NCBI GenBank assembly: GCA_964544475.1
Contig: CAZJBS010000006.1
Location: forward strand, 112,722 to 176,721
Reading direction: 5' to 3'
Length of the DNA: 64,000 nt
Source: CAZJBS01 sp964544475
Lineage (GTDB): Bacteria > CLD3 > SB21
This document shows, in pieces, positions 16,099-25,705 of the stretch; within the stretch, counting starts at the first letter, position 1, and every line of letters begins with the position of its first letter. Below the pieces are notes generated by a model, which was given only the letters and a program-made list of their open reading frames with translations, was not told the origin of the DNA and made no database searches. The position numbers and the translations under genes are program-made.

Positions 16099-17859
16099 TT
16101 AGGTGACACGCCGTTGGTCTGTCGGTGAGGAGACGGCCTTCGGTTCAACACTCACCAATTCCGCGTCCAAAGCCGCCATCACGCTCTTCAGAGGCTCCTC
16201 TTGTTGAAGATGACGGACCAGCGAGAACAGATCGCTCGTACGGGTTAATGCTTCCTGATCGGACGCCGATTGGTCGTTGACGACCGGATAATGATCAAAC
16301 AGATTATTCTGATCGGTTGCGTCGGCGGCGGCATGGACGGTAGCTGATACATCCGGACTCATGTCACATTGGATACGCCATCGAAATCCAAAGACATCCA
16401 AGGCGATAGTTGCCAGATAGTCCCTTTCTTTGTGGAGCATTTCGGCATGAATATCTGAAAAATCGTCATGTCCGAATCCCACACGTAAGATGTCTTTCTC
16501 TATTCCTCTTGGATATACATGATCCAATATGGCTCCCAATCGTATTTTTTCAGATTTCACGCGCGACACAAAGTCAACCCATTTGACCTTTACATCGCTC
16601 CACGGCATGGCCGGGCGTGTATCTGACTCGCCTTGGGAATGGACCCTGACGGACAGAGGCCGGGCGTTTATGGGTTCAGACTTTTTTTTTTCAGCCTCCC
16701 CGGATACCTCTTCCATGGCGCCCACTTGGCCGGATTCGATCCGCTGGATCAATTCCGTCAGGGCTACCGATCCCTCCAAGGCCGCCAGTTTCAGTAACAG
16801 CAGTTCAAACTGAACCCGGGGGCGCACGCTCCACTTGATGCGCTGAATCCCGTCGGCGACGAGGCTCATCAGCCGGAGGATGTCCGTCTCGGAAAAAGCG
16901 TTGGCGACCGTTCGAAAACGGCGGCGGTATCCTTCGAATACTTCCGTCAACGCTTCCTCTCCGCAGGATTTGGCCACGAGAATATTTCTCAGGTGTTCGA
17001 GCAGTCCATTCAGATATTCTGTAAAATCCCATCCGGATTCAGCCACGCGGCCGGTCAATTCAAACACGGCTTTCGTATCCCGGCGTTCAAGAATTTCGAT
17101 CAACTGCAGGTAGGATTCCTGCCCAATGATCCCGAGAGCTTTGCGGACTTCATCGATGTGTATCCGCGTCCCGCAGAATGAGATCACCTGGTCCAGAAGT
17201 GTCAGAGCGTCGCGCATCCCGCCATCCGCCAATTGAGCCACGGCAAACACGGACTCGCGGTCCGCCTCAAGGCCCTCCGTTCGGCAAATCCATTCCAGCC
17301 TTTTGACAATTTTGTCGATGGGAACTCGTTTAAAATCGAATCGCTGACATCGGGACAGTATCGTTGGTAAAATCTTATGAGGCTCCGTGGTTGCAAAAAC
17401 GAATATCACCTGCGGGGGCGGTTCTTCCAGTGTCTTCAAGAGAGCATTAAAGGCGTCTTTTGTGATCATGTGGAATTCATCAATGATATACACCTTGAAC
17501 GCGCCCTGGAGCGGCACATAACGGACGTTGTCGCGCAAACTTCGGATTTCGTCAATGCCGCGATTGGACGCGCCGTCGATTTCAAGAACATCCATGCTGC
17601 GGCCGGAAGTGATTTCAGTGCAACTGACGCATTGGTTGCACGGCGTGACCGTCGGTCCGCCATTCTGGCAATTGAGCGCTTTGGCAAGAATGCGGGCCGA
17701 GGTCGTCTTCCCGACACCGCGCGGGCCTGAAAAGATATAGGCGTGTGCGATTCGTTTGGTCTCGATCGCATTTCTCAACGTCGTCGTAATGTGTTCCTGG
17801 CCGACGACATCGTCGAAAGTCATCGGGCGGTATTTACGGGCCATCACCAGATAGGACAT
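16099..17859 (-). CDS. dnaX: DNA polymerase III subunits gamma/tau
   Basis: Clamp-loader ATPase, 586 aa. The N-terminus 'MSYLVMARKYRPMTFDDVVGQEH' (conserved, split here as 'MSYLVMARKYRP' plus 'DDVVGQEH') fixes the start at 17859 rather than the GTG two codons upstream. Walker A is 'GPRGVGKTTSAR', zinc cysteines lie in 'CQNGGPTVTPCNQCVSC', Walker B is 'VYIIDEFHMI', and sensor 1 is 'FVFATTEPHKILPTILSRCQ'. The C-terminal third is divergent and carries the tau-like region. No slippery A-tract for a programmed gamma frameshift was obvious apart from a run of about ten A/T near 16680-16692 (lysine codons), which could be looked at. It is the first protein gene after the SRP RNA. Confidence 0.96.
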   Translation of the reverse strand: MSYLVMARKYRPMTFDDVVGQEHITTTLRNAIETKRIAHAYIFSGPRGVGKTTSARILAKALNCQNGGPTVTPCNQCVSCTEITSGRSMDVLEIDGASNRGIDEIRSLRDNVRYVPLQGAFKVYIIDEFHMITKDAFNALLKTLEEPPPQVIFVFATTEPHKILPTILSRCQRFDFKRVPIDKIVKRLEWICRTEGLEADRESVFAVAQLADGGMRDALTLLDQVISFCGTRIHIDEVRKALGIIGQESYLQLIEILERRDTKAVFELTGRVAESGWDFTEYLNGLLEHLRNILVAKSCGEEALTEVFEGYRRRFRTVANAFSETDILRLMSLVADGIQRIKWSVRPRVQFELLLLKLAALEGSVALTELIQRIESGQVGAMEEVSGEAEKKKSEPINARPLSVRVHSQGESDTRPAMPWSDVKVKWVDFVSRVKSEKIRLGAILDHVYPRGIEKDILRVGFGHDDFSDIHAEMLHKERDYLATIALDVFGFRWRIQCDMSPDVSATVHAAADATDQNNLFDHYPVVNDQSASDQEALTRTSDLFSLVRHLQQEEPLKSVMAALDAELVSVEPKAVSSPTDQRRVT

Positions 17860-17875
17860 ACGCACCTAAAAAATC

Positions 17876-17971
17876 GCCCAAGCTGATACGCACATCCAAG
17901 GCGAATGCCTACCGTTGCTTCCTTCCGGACCTGGCGGGGTTCAGCGGCCTCAAATTGCGTAAGGCTCGGGC
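17876..17971 (-). ncRNA. ffs: Signal recognition particle RNA (4.5S, bacterial small type)
   Basis: Leftward RNA of about 96 nt. It holds the conserved apical domain with 'CCAGGTCCGGAAGGAAGCA', including the GGAA tetraloop and the symmetric and asymmetric loops, followed by 'ACGGTAGGC'. The ends pair as GCCCGAGC with GCTTGGGC (one G-U). GATTTTTT directly after the 3' arm serves as a terminator. It lies immediately upstream of dnaX, as in several other phyla. With Ffh it directs membrane proteins to the translocon. Confidence 0.93.
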
Positions 17972-18007
17972 TATATTTCCAATTCAAGTTTTGCAAGAAC
18001 GCCGCCT

Positions 18008-18036
18008 AAGATAAGTAATGAACCTGAGATTGTCAA
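18008..18036 (-). promoter_or_regulatory. Candidate sigma-70-like promoter for SRP RNA (and dnaX operon)
   Basis: Reading leftward, a perfect TTGACA (18036-18031), 17 nt, then TATCTT (18013-18008). The predicted start is about 30 nt upstream of the mature SRP RNA 5' end, so a processed leader is expected. Confidence 0.6.
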
Positions 18037-18072
18037 TATCGCGGATTGAGTCGCCGTCCTCCTATCGGCCTT

Positions 18073-20439
18073 TCATGGCACCCAGATCACGTAGGCAAAC
18101 ACCTCGCTGGTCGATTCTGGAGTCTCCGCCATCAATTCCCGCTTCGTTCGTGCAAGGGCTTCCACGGCGGAGCATGACGATTCTCCCAACCAATGGGAGT
18201 AAAAAACATTCATAAAATCGACGGAAGCCTTATCCCCAACCGGCCAGAGAGTTCCGACGACCACAGAAGCGCCGGCATCGAGGAATGCCGCGGCCAGGCT
18301 CCGGATACCGCCGGCCTGCAAGTTTCGTCCCACCGCCGAGCCGCACGACGACAGAATGACCACCGCTCCGGCCAAATCCTCCGTTCGTATTTCATCGGCT
18401 GTCCATAATCCGTCGTGTTCTCCATTCCCCGCATCGATAGACAGATACGATTGCTCAGGACGCCATGTATTGCTGACGCCATGGGCCGCCACATGCAGGG
18501 TTCGAATCCGGCCCAGCGATGTCTTTTTCAAAGCCGCTTCTGTGAAGACCGGACTCCACTCCAAACCTCTTTGAGACAATACCACGCGTTCCTCATCGGC
18601 CACAAAAGGCAGATGGCCGAGGTCGGAATTGGCGCCTACAAAAACGGCCTGACGGTTCATGTTCTCCGCCACCGATCCATACTTTCCGGCTGAGAAAACC
18701 AGGTTGTGGCGGTTGATCAAATAGGTGTCGCCCGTCCACATCAGACCAAACGGCAGATACGACACGACCCCGTCCGGCATGATCACCCACATGCGTTCAC
18801 CTTTCAACCGGGGCCAAACCGGTCCGACGAACAACTCAAACGCAAGGCGCAGTGATTTCTGCCGGGCCGTGACGGATGCTGCCGGATGACGGCAGACCGT
18901 CAGCATTTCGATCGCTCCCTGAAGCAGGTCTTTTTCAGAGGCCAGCTTTGCCAACAACGTGTCCCGTGGTGATGTGACGATGACGTATGAGTCGGAATCA
19001 TTGAGGAAGTAGTGTAAATGAATCGCCGTATCCGGCTGCGCGGCCTTCGATGCGGCCAATCGATCGCCGGAAGCTCGCCACGCAGCCGATCGCAGAAACT
19101 GAAGAAGATTGAGCGCCTCAGCCATCCTGTTCTGACTGAATAAGAAACCAACATAGTCTCGATAAACGTCACCACGCTCACCTTCCCATACGTAGGAGGA
19201 CGCTCGCGCCTGACTGAGATCCGGCTTGGCTTCATGACACGCGAGTTTGAACAACGAATCGGCTGTCACCATTTCATTCTGCCATCGTGCGATACGGGCC
19301 ATTTGATGATGAATACGCCATGGCACTACTCCACGATCTCTGAATTCCAGGCATGCGTCGGCCTGTCGCAGACTTGATGCAACCGAGTCCGGATGACCAA
19401 GATGAAAGTATGCTTCTGCCATCCGCACGACCACTTCGGCCGTTTCTCTGTAATTCTCCAGCCGGCGATATCTATCGAGAGCCTCCCTCAACAACGGCAC
19501 GGCTTCCTGCCATCGATTGGATTTGATGAAGATTCCGCCAAAAGACTGAAGCGCGTGGGCTTCCGTCAGAGCATCGCCATTGCGGCGGGCGGTCCTAATA
19601 ACCTGCTGATAGGATTCCGACGCTTCTTGAAAGCGGCTTTGGACCTCATAAACGGTCGCGCGGTTCAATTCAACAGCCGCCATACCCATCGAATCTCCAA
19701 CCGTTCGGAACCACTGCCATGCGCGCTCGTAGTGAACCTCACTTTCACCCAAATCCTCCAGATCGTTGTAGATGTTACCCATGACAACTTCATCGGCCGC
19801 CAGATCCAGCGTGTCGCGGCGAAGGGAATCAAGAATCGTTGATTGGCGACAGTATTCAATGGCTTCCTCATAGCGACATAATTCCCGGCAGACTATCGCC
19901 AGATTGGAGAGTACAAACGAACGGAGCTTGACCATCTCGAGAGAATCAGCCAGCGGCAGTGCTTTTAGAAAATGCCACCGTGCCTCAAATCGCCGGCCTT
20001 TTCGAAGCTGGAGAATTCCAAGATAATTGTGATATCGAGCACGAACTTCGCGATCGCCCAGATGAAGCATCGTACGGACGTCATCCAATGCCGCTTGCGC
20101 CTCTTGGAACATGCTCATTTCAGTCAATACCAGGCTGTGTTCCAGGAGATTTCGAAGGCGCAAACTTACCGGGAGACGCTTTTGAGACGTCAAGCGATGA
20201 AATACGGAATCCGATCGAAGGTTATTGCCAAGATAGAAATGGGCTTTTGCAACGAGAGCTACCGCCATCCAAGTCGAATCATGCCGTGGCCGTTCTGGTC
20301 GGGTCCGATCATGCCATGCAATCAGTTCTTGAAATCGTCCGTCATGGAACATCTGATGAATCGGGCGGAAATAGGCGGTTTCATCCGATTGGGCGTACAA
20401 CGCCTGACAACAAAGCCACAGAAAAAATCCGAATTTCAT
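18073..20439 (-). CDS. Exported TPR-CHAT protease-like protein
   Basis: A 788-aa protein starting with a signal peptide ('MKFGFFLWLCCQALYAQ'). TPR repeats cover roughly residues 40-430, and a C-terminal CHAT domain (caspase HetF-associated with TPRs) covers about 500-788. The caspase-type dyad is seen: His653 in 'LHVAAHG' and Cys699 in 'LSSCGSAVG', with 'YLPFGLMW' and 'GTLWPVGD' typical of CHAT. CHAT proteases are usually intracellular (separase-like, or gasdermin- and CRISPR-linked); this one is predicted to leave the cytoplasm. A TTG two codons upstream is a possible alternative start. It is the last gene of the leftward mfd run, 11 nt after a parvulin lipoprotein. Protease activity is inferred from the intact dyad; the substrate is unknown. 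Confidence 0.9.
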   Translation of the reverse strand: MKFGFFLWLCCQALYAQSDETAYFRPIHQMFHDGRFQELIAWHDRTRPERPRHDSTWMAVALVAKAHFYLGNNLRSDSVFHRLTSQKRLPVSLRLRNLLEHSLVLTEMSMFQEAQAALDDVRTMLHLGDREVRARYHNYLGILQLRKGRRFEARWHFLKALPLADSLEMVKLRSFVLSNLAIVCRELCRYEEAIEYCRQSTILDSLRRDTLDLAADEVVMGNIYNDLEDLGESEVHYERAWQWFRTVGDSMGMAAVELNRATVYEVQSRFQEASESYQQVIRTARRNGDALTEAHALQSFGGIFIKSNRWQEAVPLLREALDRYRRLENYRETAEVVVRMAEAYFHLGHPDSVASSLRQADACLEFRDRGVVPWRIHHQMARIARWQNEMVTADSLFKLACHEAKPDLSQARASSYVWEGERGDVYRDYVGFLFSQNRMAEALNLLQFLRSAAWRASGDRLAASKAAQPDTAIHLHYFLNDSDSYVIVTSPRDTLLAKLASEKDLLQGAIEMLTVCRHPAASVTARQKSLRLAFELFVGPVWPRLKGERMWVIMPDGVVSYLPFGLMWTGDTYLINRHNLVFSAGKYGSVAENMNRQAVFVGANSDLGHLPFVADEERVVLSQRGLEWSPVFTEAALKKTSLGRIRTLHVAAHGVSNTWRPEQSYLSIDAGNGEHDGLWTADEIRTEDLAGAVVILSSCGSAVGRNLQAGGIRSLAAAFLDAGASVVVGTLWPVGDKASVDFMNVFYSHWLGESSCSAVEALARTKRELMAETPESTSEVFAYVIWVP

Positions 20440-20450
20440 CGCCAATGGAG

Positions 20451-22232
20451 TCAGTCTCTCGTCACACGAAACGATTCCGACAAGACATCTTCGAAAACGT
20501 GCGTTTCGTACTTCAGCTTCAATTCTTCCATCCAGTTCCTCATCCGGCGTCGGCGCTCCGTTGCCAAGAAATCCGACCTGACGGCCTCTCTGACCTGCTC
20601 AAAGGTCTTTTGAGCTCCAGCTGAGCGATTCATCAGTCGCAAAATCGCATATCCACCCTGCGGTCTGCGAAATGGAGGGCTGATTTCTCCCGGCCTCATT
20701 TCCGCGGTAATCCTTCCAATATCTTCAATGACATTGTCGGGCATGGGACCTGTTCGGCGGCATTTGAACCCCGGTTTCGATGAGAGTTGATCATAGACAG
20801 CATCGAAATTACGCGTTCGGACTATTTCCGCGTAGGCCGCCCCGACCGTTGCCGAATCGGAGCCATAGATTTCCATGTAGTCAATGACGCCTGGTGACCG
20901 GTAATCTTCCAAACGACTTTCGAAAAACGTCTTCATCTGCTTTTCATCAACAGAAAGGCCGGCCTCCACATGAATTCGGTGTGCGTATTCCTCTGCGGCA
21001 TCCATGACGCCGGTTTCCACAGCCGCTGAATCCTGCCCTGACAGAGTGATCCCCTGAGTACGACCGTAATCTGCCGTCACTCTGGTCAGCGCAATCTGAC
21101 GCAATCCCATCCGGATTCGCGCATCATCCAGACGTAATTTGGCGGCATTGTCCTCAATCTCCCACAATATCTCCTCTAGAGGAATACGTCCGCCATTGAA
21201 AACGGCCATGTCAATCTTCTTTTCATCCTCCGTGAATGCTGACATGATCCTGGCCGATTCGGTGATCTGGGCGTATCGGCTCTTGAACAGACGCAAGGCG
21301 TCTGTGTTGACCTGATATTCATACCGACGGAGCAAGTCATCCCCGAACGCCGTCGCCGCCGTCAACATTCTTTCATTCTTTTCAGACAGGTATCGACCGG
21401 TAAGATATGTTTTTATGGAAGACTTCAACTCATCCAAACTCTTCAGAGTTCCCACAGGACGCCGATCTGTAACCTTCAAAATCTGAAATCCTTTGGCTGA
21501 TTCAACCGGATTCAGGATAGCTCCCTTTTGCAGCGGCCAAAGCTTTTCCCATACATCCGGACTTGATCGGCCATAGCCCACAAATCCAACGTCGCCATTC
21601 AGATATTGTGTCTGCTCATCGTTGGAGTACTGAATAACGTAAGCGTCAAAACGTTCCGGATACAGTTGAAGATCCCTGAAAATGGAATCCGCCAGGCGTC
21701 GGGCGCTTTCCCGTGAGCGCCGGGCCACCACGGTATCCATCCACTTACCCTTTTGCATCATCGATTCGCGATAGCCAATCAACACTTGACTGATCCTGAT
21801 CTCTTCCTTCATGCGCTCATACTCTGCCACGAGTGCAGAATCTGTGATCAGCGCATCATAAACCTCTCTCTGTCGTACCCGCGAGGCCACTATTTCTTCC
21901 AATCCTGTCTTGCGTTTGTTGGCGATGCGAGGTAGTTCCATCAGTTTCTCACTGAGAACAAACTGCCTGAGCAGGTGTTTATAGACCAGTTGATCCATCA
22001 TTTGTTTCCGAACGCTCAGCTTGTACAAGTCCGAACCGGACGCGCCTTGCATGTGACTGAATGCCTTGAACTCATCCAATCGGATCGAATCGCGTCCCAC
22101 CGATGCCACGACGACTTTCGAATCCGCTGATCTATGTTTTTCCTGATGGCCGGAACACGCGGTCCATAAGCAGCATGCCGCGGAGAGCAGCAATACCGGT
22201 CTATGAATGATATTCAAGTGAATTTGTTTCAT
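20451..22232 (-). CDS. Parvulin-type peptidyl-prolyl isomerase lipoprotein
   Basis: A 593-aa envelope chaperone-like protein. The N-terminal signal ends in 'LLSAACCLWTACSG', a lipobox-like cysteine, so it is probably a lipoprotein. Two parvulin (PPIC) modules can be seen: about residues 150-265 ('IRISQVLIGYRESM' to 'GDVGFVGYGRSS' to 'ESAKGFQILKVTDRRP') and about 440-560 ('GVIDYMEIYGSD' to 'PFRRPQGGYAILRLMNRS'). Between them lies a SurA-like helical domain. The likely role is folding of exported and outer-membrane proteins. The start overlaps the end of mfd by about 30 nt. It directly precedes the exported CHAT gene, but whether the two work together is unknown. Confidence 0.87.
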   Translation of the reverse strand: MKQIHLNIIHRPVLLLSAACCLWTACSGHQEKHRSADSKVVVASVGRDSIRLDEFKAFSHMQGASGSDLYKLSVRKQMMDQLVYKHLLRQFVLSEKLMELPRIANKRKTGLEEIVASRVRQREVYDALITDSALVAEYERMKEEIRISQVLIGYRESMMQKGKWMDTVVARRSRESARRLADSIFRDLQLYPERFDAYVIQYSNDEQTQYLNGDVGFVGYGRSSPDVWEKLWPLQKGAILNPVESAKGFQILKVTDRRPVGTLKSLDELKSSIKTYLTGRYLSEKNERMLTAATAFGDDLLRRYEYQVNTDALRLFKSRYAQITESARIMSAFTEDEKKIDMAVFNGGRIPLEEILWEIEDNAAKLRLDDARIRMGLRQIALTRVTADYGRTQGITLSGQDSAAVETGVMDAAEEYAHRIHVEAGLSVDEKQMKTFFESRLEDYRSPGVIDYMEIYGSDSATVGAAYAEIVRTRNFDAVYDQLSSKPGFKCRRTGPMPDNVIEDIGRITAEMRPGEISPPFRRPQGGYAILRLMNRSAGAQKTFEQVREAVRSDFLATERRRRMRNWMEELKLKYETHVFEDVLSESFRVTRD

Positions 22233-25200
22233 ACCTGGACGTTTCCTTGGATTGGGACGAGCTTTGATTCAGTTTTCTCAAAAAATCCACAACTTTAGAA
22301 AGTATATCGGAAGGCGCACCGCATACCGGGAACAACTCACGTCCCTTCACGACATCATACCACGGAAATCCGACGGCAATATCGACGTGGGAGCGCTCCG
22401 GTCGCAGACGGAGATTGTTGGATTGCGAAAGGACCTGATGCAGTTTGAGCTTCAATACATCGGCCGACGCTTTCGAATTGGCCAACTCCGACTCAAAGCG
22501 CAATACAAAACTGTTTTCGTCCACGACAATCCGTTCGAACCCGAATTCCAGAGCCCGGATTTTAATTTCCATGGTCAGGAATAGATGGCGTACCTCATCG
22601 GGCATAATTCCAAATCGATCCACGAGTTCGCGCGCAATATCCTTCAGCGCCTCCAGTGTCCAGGCCTCCGAGAATTCCTTGTAAATGCGGATCCGTTCCG
22701 ATTGGACGTTGACGTAGTGTTCCGGTATGAACGTATCGCAGAACACTTCCACATGGATGTCCTTTTTTGGAGCTTGTTGCCGTCGGATGGCTTGCGCCGG
22801 GACGGCCACGTCCTGCGCCTCCCGAACTTCGGCAACGGCTTCTTCCAGAATCTGCACGTACAATTCAAAACCGATCGCATTGATATAACCGCTTTGCTCA
22901 GCGCCCAGAATGTTGCCCGCTCCCCGGATCTCCAAATCCCGCATCGCAATCAGGAATCCTGAACCCAACTCGGTGAATTCTTCAATCGCCTGAAGTTTTC
23001 TAAGAGCGTCCGACGCAAGAATATTGAATGGCGGCGTCATCAAATAACAATAGGCCTGTTTGTCGGAACGCCCGACGCGCCCTCGCAATTGATACAACTG
23101 CGCCATGCCAAAATGATGCGCCTGATCGACCAGGATCGTATTAACATTCGGGATGTCAATTCCGTTTTCAATGATTGCCGTGGCGACCAAAACGTCGTAT
23201 TTCTTCTTCATGAAATCGTGGAGAACGTTTTCGATCTTTGACGGCGGCATTTGCCCATGAACGATGGCATAGCGGGCACGCGGTACGATCTGTCGAATGG
23301 TCTCCGCGACGCGATCTATGCTCTGAATCCTGTTGTGAACGACATACACCTGCCCTCCGCGGTCCAACTCCTGGGTGATGGCATGCCGGATCAGCGCTTC
23401 ATCGAACTGGGTAATCTCCGTCTTTATTGGCAGGCGGTTTTGGGGTGGCGTGTTGATGATTGACAGATCACGGCCGCCCATGAGCGAGAAATTCAGCGTT
23501 CGCGGGATCGGCGTGGCCGTCAATGTCAGCGTGTCGACGGTGGCACGCATCTGTCGCAGTTTTTCCTTGTGCGTGACACCGAAACGCTGTTCTTCATCAA
23601 TCACCAACAGGCCAAGATCTTTGAATGCCACGTCTTTGGACAACAGACGGTGTGTACCGATGAGGATATCCACGTCACCACGGGCGGCCTTTTCCAGGAC
23701 CGCCTTCTGTTCTTTGGGTGTCCGGAAACGGGATATCACATCGACGCGAACGGCAAACTCCCGGAGGCGCTCCGAAAACGTCTCAAAATGCTGATCCGCC
23801 AGAATCGTTGTCGGAACGAGCACCGCCACCTGCTTGTTATTCAAAACGCATTTGAAGGCCGCCCGGATCGCCACTTCGGTTTTCCCAAATCCAACATCGC
23901 CGCACACCAGACGATCCATGGGTGTGGACGCCTCCATATCCCTCTTGATTTCGGCGGTGACATTCGTCTGGTCCGGAGTATCCTCAAATTCGAATGACGC
24001 CTCCATCTGGAATTGAAAATGCGTGTCTTCGTCAAACGCGAAACCTTGCTTGGATTTGCGTTCGGCATATAACTTGATCAGATCCTGGGCGATGTCCTTG
24101 ATACTGTTTTTTGTTCGAGTTTTGACTTTGGCCCATTCGGCGGAACCCAGCTTGTTCAATTTTGGTGCCACGCCTTCTTCCGCGGAGAATTTTTGAACCC
24201 TGGCAAAGTGTTCCAATGGCACATACAGTTTGTCGCCACCCGCATAATGGAGTTTCAGACATTCCTCGGTGTGTTCTCCGGATGTGACTTTTTCCAAACC
24301 GGCATATTGGGCAATGCCGTGATCCACATGAACGACAAAATCGCCCGGCTTAAACGCGTGAATATGTCGGAGGGCCTGCGCGCTCTTGAATTTTTTGTGG
24401 ACCCTCGGTCGTTTAGTGCGGCCGAAAATTTGATGGTCGGTCAGCACAGTGACCGGCGGGTCGGGCCAAACAAATCCCTCGTGAAGATCCCCTTCTCCGA
24501 TAACATAGTCCACGCCGGATTGGATGTCGTCCGAATCCAGAAGATCGTTAAGACGCTCAACCTGTCCGGCGTTCGAACACAAGATCATGGTCGATTTGGC
24601 GTTGGCCTGCTTGCGAAGATAGTCTCTCAGCATATCGAGATGACCATTGAAAGACGGAATCGCCGTGTTGTCCATGGACCATGTATCAAAAGCGGATCGC
24701 GACAACCTGACCATTTGTACACGAATGTGTTGTCCAATTTTGGCCAACCATTCCTCCATCGAAAGAAACCGTTGCTCCGGTGATGAAACGGTGAGGGCCT
24801 GATTGTTTCGGCATTCATCAAACCGCTCCATGATCAGGGCAAGGTAGGTCTGCAGACTGCTCTCAATCAGGACCGGCTCCCATTCCAGCACGACATCGCC
24901 GCGGCGGAAGTAATCGAGGAGACAGCCATCCGTACCGGTCGCCTCGCCATGCGCATGCTGCGTCCGGGGATACAAGGTCAAACGGTCCACCGATTCGATC
25001 GAACGCTGATGAACGACGTCAAAAGCACGTAACGACGCGACCGTATCACCATCAAACTCGAGGCGAACAGGGTCCTTTGCTGAAAATGGATAGATGTCCA
25101 CAATACCGCCTCGTATGGCAAAAGTGCCGACCTGGCTCACGACATCATCTTTCTCATACCCCAATTCGACCAGCAACCCGCGCAGGTCGTCAAATCGAAA

Positions 25201-25677
25201 CTTCTCCCCGGATTGAAGACGGAGTTCATAGGACCTTATTGAATCCGGCGCCGGCAGTCGTTTCATCAGACTTCGTATCGTGGTCAATACGACCGCCGGA
25301 GGACCGGACACCAGGCGTTCAATGCATTCCTGACGAAGGGCCAGAAGGTTGGCGCTGACTTCACGGTCGTCAAACGGAAGCCGTTCTTCCTCGGGAAAAC
25401 ATACGAGGGCGTCCGATTCACGATCCGTGTCCCGTGATTCGTTCTTCATCAGCGCCGCCAGATCGTCCCAGGCGACCGCAAAGCTCTGGGCGTCCGGGAC
25501 GATTATCAGCAGGTTTTTCCTCCGGGGCAGAATATGAGCGGCGACGATCGATGCCACGACGGATTGCGCCGAACCCACGACACCACTTATCGCAGCAGGT
25601 TGTTCTGCGTCGATGCGCCTTATCAGTTCCTGCATGCGGGCAGACTGGGCTATCTTTCCGGTGAGAATTCTTAGCAT
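22201..25677 (-). CDS. mfd: Transcription-repair coupling factor
   Basis: An 1158-aa ATP-dependent translocase that removes RNA polymerase stalled at lesions and recruits UvrA. Domains in order: UvrB-like N-terminal module, the RNA-polymerase-interacting CarD-like domain ('FKPGDFVVHVDHGIAQYAGLE', region about residues 450-520), helicase motifs ('LVCGDVGFGKTEVAIRAAF', 'VIDEEQRFGVTHKEKL', 'LTATPIPRTLNFSLMG', 'GRVGRSDKQAYCYLM'), and the C-terminal TRCF domain. The start was set at the ATG of 'MLRILTGK', preceded by AAGGTG; a longer frame reaching 25737 would overlap miaB without homology. Length is normal. It is part of the leftward run miaB-mfd-parvulin-CHAT. Confidence 0.97.
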   Translation of the reverse strand: MLRILTGKIAQSARMQELIRRIDAEQPAAISGVVGSAQSVVASIVAAHILPRRKNLLIIVPDAQSFAVAWDDLAALMKNESRDTDRESDALVCFPEEERLPFDDREVSANLLALRQECIERLVSGPPAVVLTTIRSLMKRLPAPDSIRSYELRLQSGEKFRFDDLRGLLVELGYEKDDVVSQVGTFAIRGGIVDIYPFSAKDPVRLEFDGDTVASLRAFDVVHQRSIESVDRLTLYPRTQHAHGEATGTDGCLLDYFRRGDVVLEWEPVLIESSLQTYLALIMERFDECRNNQALTVSSPEQRFLSMEEWLAKIGQHIRVQMVRLSRSAFDTWSMDNTAIPSFNGHLDMLRDYLRKQANAKSTMILCSNAGQVERLNDLLDSDDIQSGVDYVIGEGDLHEGFVWPDPPVTVLTDHQIFGRTKRPRVHKKFKSAQALRHIHAFKPGDFVVHVDHGIAQYAGLEKVTSGEHTEECLKLHYAGGDKLYVPLEHFARVQKFSAEEGVAPKLNKLGSAEWAKVKTRTKNSIKDIAQDLIKLYAERKSKQGFAFDEDTHFQFQMEASFEFEDTPDQTNVTAEIKRDMEASTPMDRLVCGDVGFGKTEVAIRAAFKCVLNNKQVAVLVPTTILADQHFETFSERLREFAVRVDVISRFRTPKEQKAVLEKAARGDVDILIGTHRLLSKDVAFKDLGLLVIDEEQRFGVTHKEKLRQMRATVDTLTLTATPIPRTLNFSLMGGRDLSIINTPPQNRLPIKTEITQFDEALIRHAITQELDRGGQVYVVHNRIQSIDRVAETIRQIVPRARYAIVHGQMPPSKIENVLHDFMKKKYDVLVATAIIENGIDIPNVNTILVDQAHHFGMAQLYQLRGRVGRSDKQAYCYLMTPPFNILASDALRKLQAIEEFTELGSGFLIAMRDLEIRGAGNILGAEQSGYINAIGFELYVQILEEAVAEVREAQDVAVPAQAIRRQQAPKKDIHVEVFCDTFIPEHYVNVQSERIRIYKEFSEAWTLEALKDIARELVDRFGIMPDEVRHLFLTMEIKIRALEFGFERIVVDENSFVLRFESELANSKASADVLKLKLHQVLSQSNNLRLRPERSHVDIAVGFPWYDVVKGRELFPVCGAPSDILSKVVDFLRKLNQSSSQSKETSRYETNSLEYHS

Positions 25678-25705
25678 GAACACCTTCGGCGGGACACCCG
25701 TCCGA

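Noticed and set aside
16680..16692. A/T homopolymer in dnaX as a programmed frameshift site
   Set aside because: The run encodes lysines in the tau region, but no stimulatory hairpin and no early stop in the -1 frame could be confirmed by eye, so it is only mentioned in the dnaX entry.
18487..18500. GGTTCGAATCC-like tRNA signature
   Set aside because: It falls inside the CHAT domain coding sequence, and no cloverleaf can be formed around it.
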